Shown: positions 26,142-37,745, counted from the stretch's first letter. The stretch: 64,000 nt of DNA from Sulfitobacter geojensis (GCF_000622325.1 NZ_JASE01000005.1:2728001-2792000), one strand, 5' to 3'. Notes: generated from the sequence alone by a model not told the origin. Numbers and translations: made by a program.

Positions 26142-26593
26142 ATCGGCAAAACCTCGTCTGCCTTGATCCGCGCCACATGCATCAAGGCCTCAATGTCGGC
26201 GATATGCGGCAGGGTCAGAATACGGGCACGGTAGATTTGCTGGTAATGCGCCATGTCGCGTGCGATCACCGACAGGCGCACATCCACCCGCCCCAGAAAA
26301 GTCTGGATTTCGATCACCTCGGGCACTTGGCGCGCCTCTGCCAGGAACACATCAAAGGCATTGCCTTGCGTCTTGTCCAATGTCACCCGCAACGACACCT
26401 CGACCGCATAACCAAGCGCGCTCCAGTTCACATCGCGGCCCAAACCCTGAATGATGCCCTCTTCTTCCATCCGCGCAATCCGCCGCCCCGCCTTGCCCGC
26501 GGTCATCCCACAGCGTTGCGCCAACTCCCCGGGCGACAGACTCGGCTCCGCCTGCCAATACCGCAACAACCGTCGATCCAGATCATCAAGCAT
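26138..26593 (-). CDS. Lrp/AsnC family regulator (first of pair)
   Basis: A 151-residue paralogue of the adjacent regulator. The helix-turn-helix is DDLDRRLLRYWQAEPSL plus MTAGKAGRRIARMEEEG; the RAM domain follows with EVIEIQTFLGRVDVRLSVI. It is transcribed divergently from ilvC across a 134-base intergenic region, which makes branched-chain amino acid control of ilvC and of itself a reasonable guess. Confidence 0.93.
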   Translation of the reverse strand: MLDDLDRRLLRYWQAEPSLSPGELAQRCGMTAGKAGRRIARMEEEGIIQGLGRDVNWSALGYAVEVSLRVTLDKTQGNAFDVFLAEARQVPEVIEIQTFLGRVDVRLSVIARDMAHYQQIYRARILTLPHIADIEALMHVARIKADEVLPI

Positions 26594-26595
26594 GA

Positions 26596-27750
<1,155 letters not shown>

Positions 27751-27771
27751 GCCCTGCGCTTGAGACAGAAG

Positions 27772-27798
27772 AAAGGCCCGCAGCAGTGCGGGCCTTTT
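27772..27798 (+). terminator. Intrinsic terminator of ilvC
   Basis: AAAGGCCCGCA pairs with TGCGGGCCTTT around GCAG, ending in TTTT, 21 bases after the ilvC stop. Confidence 0.93.
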
Positions 27799-27871
27799 GC
27801 GTTTCTGGCTCTGTGTCTCCTGTGGTCCAGCGGCCATTGACCCTACTCGCTGCGCCGCCTAGTTCGGTGGG

Positions 27872-28795
27872 ATGAATGCATCTCCCGAGATTACCTATAA
27901 AAGCTGGCTGATGATCGCCGTTCTGGCCTTTGTCTGGGGCGGTACCTTCATGGTGACGGAGATCGCGCTGACCGGCATGACCCCTTTCTGGATCGCCGCC
28001 GCCCGCATCGGTTTTGCAGCGCTTGTGATGACCGCGATTTGGGGGTGGCGTGGTTTTATCCTGTTCCAAGCCGCGCCCATTGGATCGGAAAAACTGATCC
28101 TGATCGCCGTCGGTGCGTTCAGTGGTGCAATTCCCTTTGCCTTGCTTGCATGGGGCCAGCAACATGTGACATCCGGCTTTGCCGGCGTTTCCATGGCATC
28201 GACAGCCCTGATCATTCTTCCGATGGCGCATTTTCTGGTGCCGGGGGAACGGATGACATGGCGGCGTGCCTTGGGGTTTTTCATCGGGTTCTGCGGGGTG
28301 GTGGTGTTGATTGGCGGTCAGGCCTTTGAAACGACGGGGGCCCGTCTGGAAACCGCCGGGCGCATGGCCTGTGTCGCGGCGTCGGCCTGTTACGCGGCCT
28401 CTTCGATCATGATGCGCCGCTTGCCGCAGGTGGATGCCATCGGGCTTGCCACGGTCTTGTTGCTGATCGGGGCCTGTTTCAGCATCCCCCTTGCCTATGT
28501 CATCGAAGGAGCACCCGAAATGCCGGAAACCGACATTTTGTTGGTGCTGGTCTTTCTGGGCCTTGTCCCCACGGCCGCTGCAAACTTCCTGCGGGTCTTG
28601 GTGGTGCGCAGCGCAGGCCCGGTGTTTATGAGCCTTGTGAACTATCAGGTGCCGGTCTGGTCGGTGGTGCTGGGCGCGTTGATCCTGTCCGAACCGCTGC
28701 CCCCCGCACTGCTTTATGCGATGGGGCTGATTTTGGCAGGGGTCGGGGTCAGCCAGTACGGGGCGCTGCGCAGGTTGTTCGGCACACGCCCCTGA
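27872..28795 (+). CDS. EamA/DMT family transporter
   Basis: A 307-residue drug/metabolite-type exporter with ten predicted helices formed by two EamA repeats. The first repeat begins at VLAFVWGGTFMVTEIAL (about residues 16-32) and ends near residue 140; the second runs to GLILAGVGVSQYG near residue 295. The substrate is not deducible. It is convergent with glmM, with only nine bases between stops. Confidence 0.9.
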   Translation: MNASPEITYKSWLMIAVLAFVWGGTFMVTEIALTGMTPFWIAAARIGFAALVMTAIWGWRGFILFQAAPIGSEKLILIAVGAFSGAIPFALLAWGQQHVTSGFAGVSMASTALIILPMAHFLVPGERMTWRRALGFFIGFCGVVVLIGGQAFETTGARLETAGRMACVAASACYAASSIMMRRLPQVDAIGLATVLLLIGACFSIPLAYVIEGAPEMPETDILLVLVFLGLVPTAAANFLRVLVVRSAGPVFMSLVNYQVPVWSVVLGALILSEPLPPALLYAMGLILAGVGVSQYGALRRLFGTRP

Positions 28796-28804
28796 ACCGG
28801 CAGA

Positions 28805-30148
28805 TTAATTCACCGCCTGTTCAACCGCTGCCACGACACTGTCGACGACCTGCTCCATAAAGCTTGCGTCCTCGTGTTCTGCCATTACTCGCACCAAAGG
28901 TTCGGTGCCGGACTTGCGGATCAACAGACGCCCGCCCCCTGACAAATCAGCCTCGGCCTGCTTGATCGCGGCAAGCACCTGCGCATCTTCAAGTGGCAGC
29001 TGCCCCGCATCAAAGCGCACGTTCTTCAGCAGTTGCGGCACTTTTTCGAATTGGTTCAACAGAGTGGATGCCGGTTTCTGCGCGCGCACCATTTCCGCCA
29101 GAAACTGCAACCCCGCCATAAGCCCGTCACCGGTTGTGGCGTGATCGGTCATCACGATATGGCCCGATTGTTCACCGCCAAGGTTAAAGCCGCCCTGCCG
29201 CATCCGTTCCACCACATAGCGGTCGCCCACATTGGTACGTTCCAGACGCAATCCGCGCCCGTTCAGGAAATTCTCCAACCCGAGGTTGCTCATCACCGTA
29301 GCAACCAGCGCACCGCCCTTGAGCCGGTCCTCTTCGGCCCAACGCGCCGCCATCAACGCCATAAACTGATCGCCGTCCCCGACTTTACCGTTCTCGTCGA
29401 TTAGGATCACGCGGTCAGCATCGCCATCCAGACAGATGCCCACATCCGCCCCGTGCGCCACTACCATTTCGGCAGCGGACTGCGGATGGGTTGAACCACA
29501 GCCCTCGTTGATGTTGTTGCCGTTTGGCGCAATCCCCATCGGGATCACGTCCGCGCCCAATTCCCATAGGGCATCCGGCGCCACGCGGTGCGCCGCGCCA
29601 TTCGCGCAATCAAGCACGACCTTCAACCCGTCCAGACGCATCCGGCGCGGGAACGTCGATTTGACCCGCTCGACATAACGATAGCGCCCGTCGTCAATGC
29701 GCTTTGCACGACCGATTTCCGCAGCAGGGGCCGGATCAACACCAGACGCAACCAGCGCTTCGATCTCGGCTTCTACGCTATCGGACAATTTGAACCCGTC
29801 AGGTCCGAAAAACTTGATCCCGTTGTCATGCGCCGGATTATGGCTGGCGGAAATCATCACCCCCAGATCCGCCCGCATCGAGCGCGTTAGCAAGCCCACC
29901 GCTGGGGTCGGCACCGGCCCGAGCAGCAACACATTCATGCCGGTGCTGGTCAGACCGGCAGTCAGCGCATTTTCAAACATATAGCCCGACAGGCGCGTGT
30001 CCTTGCCGATCACCACCCGGTGCACGGAAGAGCCGTCATTGCGAAAATACCGCCCCACGGCCGCGCCGATGCGCAGCGCCATCTCGGGGGTCATCGGGTG
30101 AATATTGGCCGTGCCACGCACGCCGTCTGTACCAAAAAGTTTGCTCAT
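28805..30148 (-). CDS. glmM: Phosphoglucosamine mutase
   Basis: Converts glucosamine-6-phosphate to glucosamine-1-phosphate for UDP-GlcNAc, the precursor of peptidoglycan and lipopolysaccharide; 447 residues. The N-terminus is [13 protein letters not shown]; the phospho-serine is Ser102 in [18 protein letters not shown]; the Mg loop is DGDADR; the C-terminal phosphate loop is [12 protein letters not shown]. The start at 30148 follows AGGAAG, and the folP stop overlaps it (ATGA). The gene order folB-folP-glmM is the same as in many Rhodobacterales. Confidence 0.97.
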   Translation of the reverse strand: MSKLFGTDGVRGTANIHPMTPEMALRIGAAVGRYFRNDGSSVHRVVIGKDTRLSGYMFENALTAGLTSTGMNVLLLGPVPTPAVGLLTRSMRADLGVMISASHNPAHDNGIKFFGPDGFKLSDSVEAEIEALVASGVDPAPAAEIGRAKRIDDGRYRYVERVKSTFPRRMRLDGLKVVLDCANGAAHRVAPDALWELGADVIPMGIAPNGNNINEGCGSTHPQSAAEMVVAHGADVGICLDGDADRVILIDENGKVGDGDQFMALMAARWAEEDRLKGGALVATVMSNLGLENFLNGRGLRLERTNVGDRYVVERMRQGGFNLGGEQSGHIVMTDHATTGDGLMAGLQFLAEMVRAQKPASTLLNQFEKVPQLLKNVRFDAGQLPLEDAQVLAAIKQAEADLSGGGRLLIRKSGTEPLVRVMAEHEDASFMEQVVDSVVAAVEQAVN

Positions 30149-31170
30149 GTCTGTCTTCCTGCCATGGCGGATCGCCAAAGCGCTATTGCCTGAATCGTCT
30201 CCGCCACATCATGCACCCGCAGAATTTGCGTGCCATGGGAAAGCGCGGCCAATGCGACCCCTAAACTTCCCGCCATCCGCGCATCTGCTTTCGCTTCACC
30301 ACCTATAGTGCCAACAAACCGTTTACGCGAGGCCCCCAGCAGGACAGGCACGCCAAGGCTGTGAAACAGGCTGAGGCGCGCGAGGATCGTCAGATTGTGC
30401 TCAAGGGTTTTTCCAAAGCCGATGCCCGGATCCGCGATGATCCTGCCCCGCGCGATCCCGCCTTGCACCAAAGCGTCGATCTGCACGTCAAGGAAATCGT
30501 AAACATCCAGCAAAACATCATCATATTGTGGATCAACCTGCATTGTCGCGGGATCCCCCAGCGCGTGCATCACACAGACCGGCACGTCCTGTTGCGCGGC
30601 CAGCGGGGACAATGCCGCGTCGAACGTAAAACCGGATACATCGTTGATCAGCCCTGCACCCGCCTCCAGCGCCGCCTGCGCCACGGCGGCTTTGCGGGTA
30701 TCTACGGAAATCAGCGTTTTCACACCCGCGCGGCGCAATCCGCTGATCACTGGCACAACGCGGCCAATTTCGGCGTCAATCGCCACGGTTTCGGCCCCCG
30801 GACGGGTGGATTCGCCGCCAACATCCAGCAGATCAACACCGGCATCGCGCATCGCCTGCCCCGCGCGCACCGCGTCATCAGCCGCAGCATGCCGCCCGCC
30901 GTCAGAAAAACTGTCAGGTGTCGCGTTCAAAATCCCCATCACACGTGGCGACGACATGGAGAGACCGCCGATATCCGCGCGAGGGGCCGCCAGACGGTCG
31001 ATGACCTCAGACGGGGCCTCGGTCAGCGGGATCACCTTTGGAATGCGCCCGCGGGCCAGAACTTCTAGGTGGGTGAACCAGCCCCACCCGCCTGCCAAGG
31101 CCACAGCCCCAGCCGGACGGATCGGCCCGGTTTGCACAAGCGGGCGGAAATAATCAGACGAACCGCTCAC
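30145..31170 (-). CDS. folP: Dihydropteroate synthase
   Basis: Condenses 4-aminobenzoate with the pterin pyrophosphate in folate synthesis; the target of sulfonamides. The chain is 341 residues. The catalytic TIM barrel shows [15 protein letters not shown] (near residue 78), [10 protein letters not shown] and the late GASRKRFVG phosphate site. The first 70 residues form an extra N-terminal segment present in alphaproteobacterial homologues. Both ends overlap their neighbours by four bases. Confidence 0.96.
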   Translation of the reverse strand: MSGSSDYFRPLVQTGPIRPAGAVALAGGWGWFTHLEVLARGRIPKVIPLTEAPSEVIDRLAAPRADIGGLSMSSPRVMGILNATPDSFSDGGRHAAADDAVRAGQAMRDAGVDLLDVGGESTRPGAETVAIDAEIGRVVPVISGLRRAGVKTLISVDTRKAAVAQAALEAGAGLINDVSGFTFDAALSPLAAQQDVPVCVMHALGDPATMQVDPQYDDVLLDVYDFLDVQIDALVQGGIARGRIIADPGIGFGKTLEHNLTILARLSLFHSLGVPVLLGASRKRFVGTIGGEAKADARMAGSLGVALAALSHGTQILRVHDVAETIQAIALWRSAMAGRQT

Positions 31171-32102
31171 AGCTGCGCCTGTTCAACATCCATAGCGCGC
31201 AGAGGCACCGAACTGTCGGCAGGCATATCTGCCCCGACAACCAGCATCTCCTGTGCATCAAAGCTGGCCGCGAACCACGCTGCCAAAGCCACGGCATCAC
31301 GCGGCTGCGCCGACGGCGTATCGACCGCATCGAGCACAATCTTGGACGGGGCCCACACACAGGTCTGGCCGTTTTTCATCGCCCAATCCAGCTCGGTTCG
31401 GGTTTCGACCACCACACAACGGTCATCCTTTGACGCCAAAACCCACGCATTCTGTTCAATCGCCAATAGATCAATGCGCCGCTGCGCCATTTTATGGGGG
31501 ACTTGGGGCGCAGTGGCCTCGGCCGCACCAACACAAAGGATCAGCGGGCGGCCCAGTTTTTCCAACTGATCCAGCCAGCCCTTAAGGTGGGGCGACGTGA
31601 TGGCTGCGTTGCTGAGATACACCAGCTCCGGTTGGGGCGTGCCCTCTGCGACCAACTCGCCAGCGGCCTCTTCTGCCCGTGTGCGGACAATTTCCACACC
31701 CAAGGCCCCCGGACCGCGGTCCAGCTTTTCGATCCGCACAAAAGCCCGCACCGCTTGCGGTTCCAGCAGAATACGTTCCGCCACCCGTTCAGCCAAGGTT
31801 TCCAGCAGCGCCAAGCGTTCAACCGCCAGCTCGGCCGCAATCGCCTCGGTGACGCGATCATAGCTCAGGATGCGATCAACATCGTCGTCAATCGGGCCGG
31901 TCAAGGGACGCACTTCGACCACTACGTTGAAACAAATACGCTGGGTGACACCGCGTTCCGCCTGAAAGGCACCGATTTCGACCTCTACAGTGTGGTCGCG
32001 TAGGGAAATCCGGTCAAGCGGGTCGCCTTCGGGCAGCGTTTCGGACATCGCATCAGCGCGTTCGGACGGATGGGCAAAGGCCAGTCGGACTTCGTTCGGC
32101 AT
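31167..32102 (-). CDS. folB: Dihydroneopterin aldolase with extra C-terminal domain
   Basis: The N-terminal part (about residues 25-145) is a FolB aldolase domain: DRISLRDHTVEVEIGAF, the YDRVTEAI segment, ALLETLAERVAERIL and the late VRIEKLDRGPGALGVEI. FolB proteins are normally about 120 residues. This one is 311, and residues 150-311 form an additional domain that I cannot assign; it has an alternating strand/helix look (ELVYLSNAA, RPLILCVGAA, QNAWVLASKDDRCVVVETRTE, EMLVVGADMP). It is coupled to folP by a four-base overlap, so at least the aldolase role in the folate operon is clear. Confidence 0.9.
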   Translation of the reverse strand: MPNEVRLAFAHPSERADAMSETLPEGDPLDRISLRDHTVEVEIGAFQAERGVTQRICFNVVVEVRPLTGPIDDDVDRILSYDRVTEAIAAELAVERLALLETLAERVAERILLEPQAVRAFVRIEKLDRGPGALGVEIVRTRAEEAAGELVAEGTPQPELVYLSNAAITSPHLKGWLDQLEKLGRPLILCVGAAEATAPQVPHKMAQRRIDLLAIEQNAWVLASKDDRCVVVETRTELDWAMKNGQTCVWAPSKIVLDAVDTPSAQPRDAVALAAWFAASFDAQEMLVVGADMPADSSVPLRAMDVEQAQL

Positions 32103-32196
32103 AGGAGCACCCCTTGGTGATGGAACTGTTTACCCCTCTACCGATCCTGTCGTCAAAGGAACAGTCCGGTTTCCGGCAGACCAAGGCCGCAAAACG

Positions 32197-32850
32197 TCAG
32201 TTGGATGCGGTACGCCATGTGTGACGGTAAAACAGATGCACCCCGATCTTGGCCGTGCGGGTATAGACGCGCGCCCACCGCGGGTTTACGGCTGTGGTGT
32301 GGTAATGCGTGGCCCCTTCGGTCAGGGCGGGCACCTTGCCGTCCATCATCAACCGGGCAATTTTGCCCACACGGGCAAAGGCCTGCGGCTCGGCAATCAC
32401 TTCGGCATGGCCATCACAGGTATAGGTGAATTGGCACTGGTATTTCTTGCCCGTGCCCTGATTGATTACCGCGCAAAGCGATCCGGGGAAACGCGCACTT
32501 TTGACGCGGTTCGAGATGACCTCTGCCACGGCAAACTGGCCTTTGACCGTCTCGCCACGTGCCTCGAAATACAGTGCTTCGGCCAGACAACGCCACTGGG
32601 CGGAACCGGTGGCTTTGGGCTGCGCATCGATCCAGCTGCGCGAGAATTTCACACTGCCCTTCGCAGCCGCCGGTTGTACCAGCAATTCATTCAGTCGGTT
32701 TTCGCCGGTCGATTTAAGACCTTTTTGTTCAACGCGGGCCAGATCCTTGGCTTTGTCGGATGACGCATCTGCCCCCATAGGAACAAGGGTCATTGTGCCC
32801 AACATCAGGGCGATGAACATGTGGCGAATCGGAAACATCAAGGATCTCAT
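32197..32850 (-). CDS. SleB-like cell wall hydrolase
   Basis: A 217-residue exported protein. A hydrophobic signal segment (about residues 9-28, ending near GADAS) is followed by a spacer and a Hydrolase_2 (SleB) domain from about residue 84, starting RCLAEALYFEARGE with the catalytic Glu, then VAEVISNRV, CQFTYTCDG and THYHTTAVNPRW. Relatives cleave peptidoglycan glycan strands. It is upstream of folB on the same strand across 94 bases. Confidence 0.9.
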   Translation of the reverse strand: MRSLMFPIRHMFIALMLGTMTLVPMGADASSDKAKDLARVEQKGLKSTGENRLNELLVQPAAAKGSVKFSRSWIDAQPKATGSAQWRCLAEALYFEARGETVKGQFAVAEVISNRVKSARFPGSLCAVINQGTGKKYQCQFTYTCDGHAEVIAEPQAFARVGKIARLMMDGKVPALTEGATHYHTTAVNPRWARVYTRTAKIGVHLFYRHTWRTASN

Positions 32851-32968
32851 AGGTCATTTCAATTGGGTCTGCGCTTAGCACAAATCCCAAAATGGTAAAG
32901 CGCAGCGCCCCCGATGCGCACGCAAACCCGCTATGCGCCACACTCCGTGGCGAAATCCCGCCGGTTCC

Positions 32969-35536
32969 CTACCCGATCTTGTGTTTGATCGCCAACTGCG
33001 CCGCTGCCAATCTTGCAACCGGAACGCGAAATGGCGAACAGGAAACGTAGTCAAACCCCGCATCGCGGCAAAAAGCGATTGATTCGGGGTTGCCGCCATG
33101 CTCGCCACAAAGCGAAATCGTGATGCCCGGTTGCGCTGCGCGCCCGCGTTCCGCCCCCAGCTTCAGCAGCTCTCCGACGCCCTGCGTATCAAGCATGTGA
33201 AACGGGTCTTCGGCGAACACCCCCTGCTGCACGTAGTCCGACATGAACCGCCCCGCATCATCGCGCGACAAGCCGTAAGTCATCTGCGTCAAATCGTTGG
33301 TGCCAAAACTAAGGAAGGCACAATGCGGCGCAATTTCGCCCGCCATCAAAGCCGCACGCGGGGTTTCGACCATGATGCCCAGACGATATTCAAAACTGCT
33401 GTCCTGTTCCGTGCGCACGGCTGCGGCAACCGCGTCGATGGCGGTTTTAACCAACTCGACCTCGCGGCGCGCCGACACCAGCGGTATCATGATCTCGGGC
33501 ACGACCGGATCGCCGTCGCGGCTGACCTCTACGGTTGCTTCAAAGATCGCGCGCGCCTGCATTTCGTAGATTTCCGGCACCGTCACCCCAAGGCGCACGC
33601 CGCGCAGACCCAACATCGGGTTATATTCCGACATCGCTTCGATCCGACGTGTCACATCCGACAAGGGCAGGTTCAGCGCATCGGCCAATTCGCGCTGGCC
33701 CGCTTTATGCATCGGCAGGAATTCATGCAGCGGGGGGTCAAACAAGCGGATACAGACCGATTGCCCCTGCATGATGCGAAACAGCTCTTTGAAATCATCG
33801 CGCTGCATCGGCAGCAGGCGTTCCAGCACCGCGCGCCGGTCCTCGCCGGTTTCGGCAAAGATCATTTCGCGCATCACCGTCAGACGCCCAGGTTCAAAGA
33901 ACATGTGTTCCGTGCGGCATAGCCCGATACCATGGGCGTTGAAGTTGCGCGCAGTCTGCGCATCCGCCGGCGTGTCCGCATTGGCCCGCACACCAATGTC
34001 TGCAACATCTTCGGCCCAGCCCATCAATCGCGTGAAATTTTCGTCCAGCGCGGCTTCGATCATCTGGGCAGAGCCGGCAAGGACAGCGCCGCTGGACCCG
34101 TCCACGGTGATCTCATCACCTTCACCAAAAACGCGGCCATCTTTTGTGGTCATCTGTTTTTTGATCAGATTGAACTTGATATCCGATACCCCCACCACGC
34201 AGGGCAAGCCAAGGCCACGCCCGATGACTGCCGCGTGACTGGTCACACCGCCGCGTTCGGTCAGAACGCCGGCTGCGGCATGCATGCCGCGAATGTCCTC
34301 GGGGGATGTCTCGCGCCGGATCAGGATACAGGCCTCGCCACGTGCCGCCAGCGCCTGTGCCTCGGTCGCCGAAAACACGATCCGCCCTGTCGCCGCACCG
34401 GGGCTTGCGGCAATGCCCCGACCGATCACGTCACGGGTAAAGCGCGGATCAATCTGGCGGTGCAGCAATTCCGTCAAGGTGCGCGGCTCGACCCGCATCA
34501 GGGCTTCTTCACGCGGAATGATGCCCTCGTCCGCCAAAGCCACGGCAATCTTGACCGAAGCCCGCGAGGAGCGGGCCACAACCACACCGTCCAGAATATG
34601 CAGCTTGCCGTCTTCGATCACAAATTCGACCTGCATTTCGGCCCGCAGCTTGCGGCGCATCAGGGCCGCATGTTCGGTCAGTTCTTTAAAGGCCTCGGGG
34701 GCGAGTTCCTCCAAGGAGGGACCGCGCGCATCCCGTGTCAGATAAAGACTGCCCGCGCCCGAGGCCAAGGCGTCCCGCCCCTGCGACTGGCTGAGATAGC
34801 GACCGGTGATCTGGCGCAACCCCGTATCGGAATCCACCAGTTGCAACACACCGGAGCCACATTGACCGTTGCCCACACCAAAGGCCATTTCCTGCACGAC
34901 CAACCCCAGACCCGCATCCGCCGGCGCGCCCTTGGCCTGACGCAACAACCGCGCCGAGGTCCCGTTCCACGCCCGCGCCATGGAGCGCAATACACCGGTC
35001 AGCTGCACTTCGGGATCTTGGGGGAATTGCTCTTCTGTTTCAATCTCATAGGCGCGCAAGGACTGGGTCAGCGCGGCGCGCCCCTGCCCCGACACATCGT
35101 CAAACATATCCGGGTCCAGACGGGCCACATTGATCGAATAGCCTTGCACAAAGCGCGTATAAAGCCGCGCGGCGGCTTCTTCGCCGATGCTGTCGCACAG
35201 CTCTTCGAAACGGGTGTCGTTGATACCGATGTTAAGCACAGCGCCCGGACCGCCCCAATCGGGGTCCTGACTGGACGGGCGCACACACATCAGCGCCCCG
35301 TCGGGCATGGCCGCGACCACGCTGGCCACATCGGGCATTTCGCCCTTGGCAATCTTGTGCACTGCGTCAAAGGACAGGGCGACCGTGCGCGGCACCGGCA
35401 AATCCAGCCGCACCAGACGTTGCAAGCATTTCGCCCGCCCGCCGTGGGTCACATTTGCGATCGGGCCGGTCGCTGTGACCAGCGTTGTATCGGGATCATT
35501 CTGCACTGCAGCACCTTTGGCTTTCGGGTGCAGCAT
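32969..35536 (-). CDS. ppdK: Pyruvate, phosphate dikinase
   Basis: Interconverts pyruvate, ATP and phosphate with phosphoenolpyruvate, AMP and pyrophosphate. The chain is 855 residues, slightly shorter than usual at the N-terminus, where the nucleotide-binding half lacks some of the first strand. The swivelling domain carries the phospho-His in LTERGGVTSHAAVIGRGLG (near residue 440), the barrel has PEIMIPLV, and the proton-donor Cys lies in ISLCGEHGG near the end. With pyc in the same window it gives the cell both anaplerotic and gluconeogenic steps. It lies just downstream of glyS. Confidence 0.95.
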   Translation of the reverse strand: MLHPKAKGAAVQNDPDTTLVTATGPIANVTHGGRAKCLQRLVRLDLPVPRTVALSFDAVHKIAKGEMPDVASVVAAMPDGALMCVRPSSQDPDWGGPGAVLNIGINDTRFEELCDSIGEEAAARLYTRFVQGYSINVARLDPDMFDDVSGQGRAALTQSLRAYEIETEEQFPQDPEVQLTGVLRSMARAWNGTSARLLRQAKGAPADAGLGLVVQEMAFGVGNGQCGSGVLQLVDSDTGLRQITGRYLSQSQGRDALASGAGSLYLTRDARGPSLEELAPEAFKELTEHAALMRRKLRAEMQVEFVIEDGKLHILDGVVVARSSRASVKIAVALADEGIIPREEALMRVEPRTLTELLHRQIDPRFTRDVIGRGIAASPGAATGRIVFSATEAQALAARGEACILIRRETSPEDIRGMHAAAGVLTERGGVTSHAAVIGRGLGLPCVVGVSDIKFNLIKKQMTTKDGRVFGEGDEITVDGSSGAVLAGSAQMIEAALDENFTRLMGWAEDVADIGVRANADTPADAQTARNFNAHGIGLCRTEHMFFEPGRLTVMREMIFAETGEDRRAVLERLLPMQRDDFKELFRIMQGQSVCIRLFDPPLHEFLPMHKAGQRELADALNLPLSDVTRRIEAMSEYNPMLGLRGVRLGVTVPEIYEMQARAIFEATVEVSRDGDPVVPEIMIPLVSARREVELVKTAIDAVAAAVRTEQDSSFEYRLGIMVETPRAALMAGEIAPHCAFLSFGTNDLTQMTYGLSRDDAGRFMSDYVQQGVFAEDPFHMLDTQGVGELLKLGAERGRAAQPGITISLCGEHGGNPESIAFCRDAGFDYVSCSPFRVPVARLAAAQLAIKHKIG

Positions 35537-35591
35537 AGGGTTTATCGCCTGTCTGACAAGGGCGCGCGGTGCCCTTTGTCATTCCAGCGTT

Positions 35592-35619
35592 ACAAAGGTG
35601 GTTAACCATCCACCTTTGT
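35592..35619. terminator. Hairpin overlapping the glyS stop
   Basis: ACAAAGGTGG and CCACCTTTGT pair around the bases that contain the glyS stop codon. It may end glyS transcripts or separate them from ppdK; no long T tract follows. Confidence 0.45.
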
Positions 35620-37665
35620 CAAATCGGCAACCGAGGTACAGAGCGTGCGGATGCGGCTGAGCAGGTTCAGACGGTTGCGCCGCACGGCCCCGTTGTCGCT
35701 GTTCACCTGCACCGCATCAAAGAACGCATCGACCGGCGCACGCAGCGTGGCCATTGCGGACATGGCGGTGGTGAAATCTTGCGACGCCATCGCAGGGGTG
35801 ATCACCGCCTCGGCCTCATCAAGCGCCTTGAACAAGGCGCGCTCTTCGTCGGTTTCGCTGAACTTCACATCCGCGCCGTAGGAGTATTCGACGCCGTCGG
35901 CCTCTTCCGCTTGAGTGAGGATGTTATTGGCGCGTTTGAAACCCTGGATCAGGTTTTCGCCGTCATCGGTTTTGAGGGTTTCGGAAAGCGCTTTGGCACG
36001 TTTGACGAGGAGGGTCAGGTCGTCGTTACCTTCCATCGCGATGCAGGCGTCGATGATGTCGTGACGGACGCCTTGGTCCTTGAGGTAGACTTTGAGGCGG
36101 TCGTGGAGAAATGCGAGAAGGTCGTCAACATCGGCCGCATCATTGGCGCTCTGTACTGGCTCGGAAATTCGAAGGGAAACATCGTTCTCGATGAGGATAC
36201 GAATAACCCCCAAAGCAGCCCGCCGCAGCGCAAAGGGATCCTTCGACCCAGTAGGCTTCTCGTCGATCGCCCAGAAACCGGTCAGTTTGTCGATCTTCTC
36301 TGCCAGCGCCACGGCCACGGACACGGGCGCGGTTGGCACATCATCGGACGGCCCCAAAGGGGCGTAGTGTTCCTGCGCTGCCGCAGCAACCGCATCGGAC
36401 TTGCCCGCCGCAGAGGCATAGTAGCGCCCCATCAAGCCCTGCAATTCGGGGAATTCATAGACCATTTCGGACGACAAATCGGCCTTGGCCACACGCGCCG
36501 CCGCTTCGGCCTCATCCGCATCGGCACCCACCATCGGGGCCAGTTCGCGGGCCAGCACGGCCATGCGTTCGATCAGCTCGGCCTGTGTGCCCAGCTTGTT
36601 GTGGAAGGTGACGTTCTCCAACGCTTTGACCCACGTGGCCATTCCGGTGTCCGATTGCGCGACGCGCAGATCGTTTTCCCAAAAAAACTTGGCATCCGAC
36701 AAACGCGCCGACAGCACCTTTTCATTGCCGGCCAGAATTGTCGCGCCATTGTCCGCCGTGGTGCGGTTGGCAACGGTGATGAATTTCTCGATCCGCCCCG
36801 TCTTTGGATTGCGTACGGAGAAAAACTTCTGGTGCTCTTTCATCGAGGTTTGCAGCACCTCGGGCGGCAGGCCAAGGAAATCGTCGGCAATATTGCCCAT
36901 CAACACGACCGGCCATTCGACCAGCCCTGCGACTTCGGCCAGCAAACCGGCGTCCTCGACCACTTCCATGCCAGAGGCGAAAGCCACATTCGTCGCATCG
37001 TTCCAGATTGTTTCGGCCCGTGCATCGGCGCGCAGCACCACATTGGCGCGCGCGAGTTTGGCCTCGTAGTCTTCGAAAGACGTGACCTTGATCGCGTCGG
37101 GCGCAAGGAAGCGGTGGCCAAAGGTGGTGTCACCGGACGTGATGCCGTCCACATCCATCGGCACCACTTCGGCACCGTCTTCGGCAGAAAGGATGCAGAT
37201 GATCGAATGCAACGGACGCACCCATTTCAAGGCACCCGCGCCCCAGCGCATGGATTTGGGCCATGGGAAGTTGCGGATCGTCTGTTCCAGCACTTCCGCG
37301 ACGATCTTTGCCGCGGGACGGCCCGGTTTGTCGATTTTGGCGAACAGGATTTTGCCCTTGGGCGTGTCGCGTTCCTCAAGCTGGTCGCGCGTCACCCCTG
37401 CCCCGCGCAGAAACCCCTCGATGGCTTTCTCCGGCGCGTCGGCCTTGGGGCCTTTGCGCTCTTCGACCACGGACGGGCTTTCGGCCAGCATCCCCTCAAG
37501 CGTCAGGGTCAGACGGCGCGGCGTGCTGAATGCGGCAGCGGAGGCATAGGTCAATCCGGCATCGACCAGACCGTTCGTCACCAGCTTTTGCAAATCCTGC
37601 GCAGCACGCGTTTGCATACGGGCGGGGATTTCTTCGGAGAAGAGTTCGATCAGCAGGTCGGGCAC
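35602..37665 (-). CDS. glyS: Glycyl-tRNA synthetase beta subunit
   Basis: Beta subunit of the bacterial alpha2-beta2 glycyl-tRNA synthetase, 687 residues. It begins with PDLLIELFSEEIPARM, a segment typical of GlyS, and continues through KSMRWGAGALKWVRPLHSI and MKEHQKFFSVRNP; the C-terminal region carries the HD/anticodon-binding-like part. The start is GTG at 37665 with AAGGA upstream. Leu codon use changes to mostly CTC in the stretch 35940-36130 compared with the rest of the gene. Confidence 0.96.
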   Translation of the reverse strand: MPDLLIELFSEEIPARMQTRAAQDLQKLVTNGLVDAGLTYASAAAFSTPRRLTLTLEGMLAESPSVVEERKGPKADAPEKAIEGFLRGAGVTRDQLEERDTPKGKILFAKIDKPGRPAAKIVAEVLEQTIRNFPWPKSMRWGAGALKWVRPLHSIICILSAEDGAEVVPMDVDGITSGDTTFGHRFLAPDAIKVTSFEDYEAKLARANVVLRADARAETIWNDATNVAFASGMEVVEDAGLLAEVAGLVEWPVVLMGNIADDFLGLPPEVLQTSMKEHQKFFSVRNPKTGRIEKFITVANRTTADNGATILAGNEKVLSARLSDAKFFWENDLRVAQSDTGMATWVKALENVTFHNKLGTQAELIERMAVLARELAPMVGADADEAEAAARVAKADLSSEMVYEFPELQGLMGRYYASAAGKSDAVAAAAQEHYAPLGPSDDVPTAPVSVAVALAEKIDKLTGFWAIDEKPTGSKDPFALRRAALGVIRILIENDVSLRISEPVQSANDAADVDDLLAFLHDRLKVYLKDQGVRHDIIDACIAMEGNDDLTLLVKRAKALSETLKTDDGENLIQGFKRANNILTQAEEADGVEYSYGADVKFSETDEERALFKALDEAEAVITPAMASQDFTTAMSAMATLRAPVDAFFDAVQVNSDNGAVRRNRLNLLSRIRTLCTSVADLTKVDG

Positions 37666-37745
37666 GGCAGGTATCCTTGGATGAAACGCAAATGATGCGG
37701 CAGTGTTTGCCGCCTGATACCGATACCGCGCGGGCGGGTCCAGCC

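Noticed and set aside
35569-37695. 708-residue frame opposite glyS
   Set aside because: Antisense shadow of a well-recognised glyS; composition is His/Arg/Gly-rich without domain pattern. The same applies to the frame at 33932-35605 opposite ppdK.
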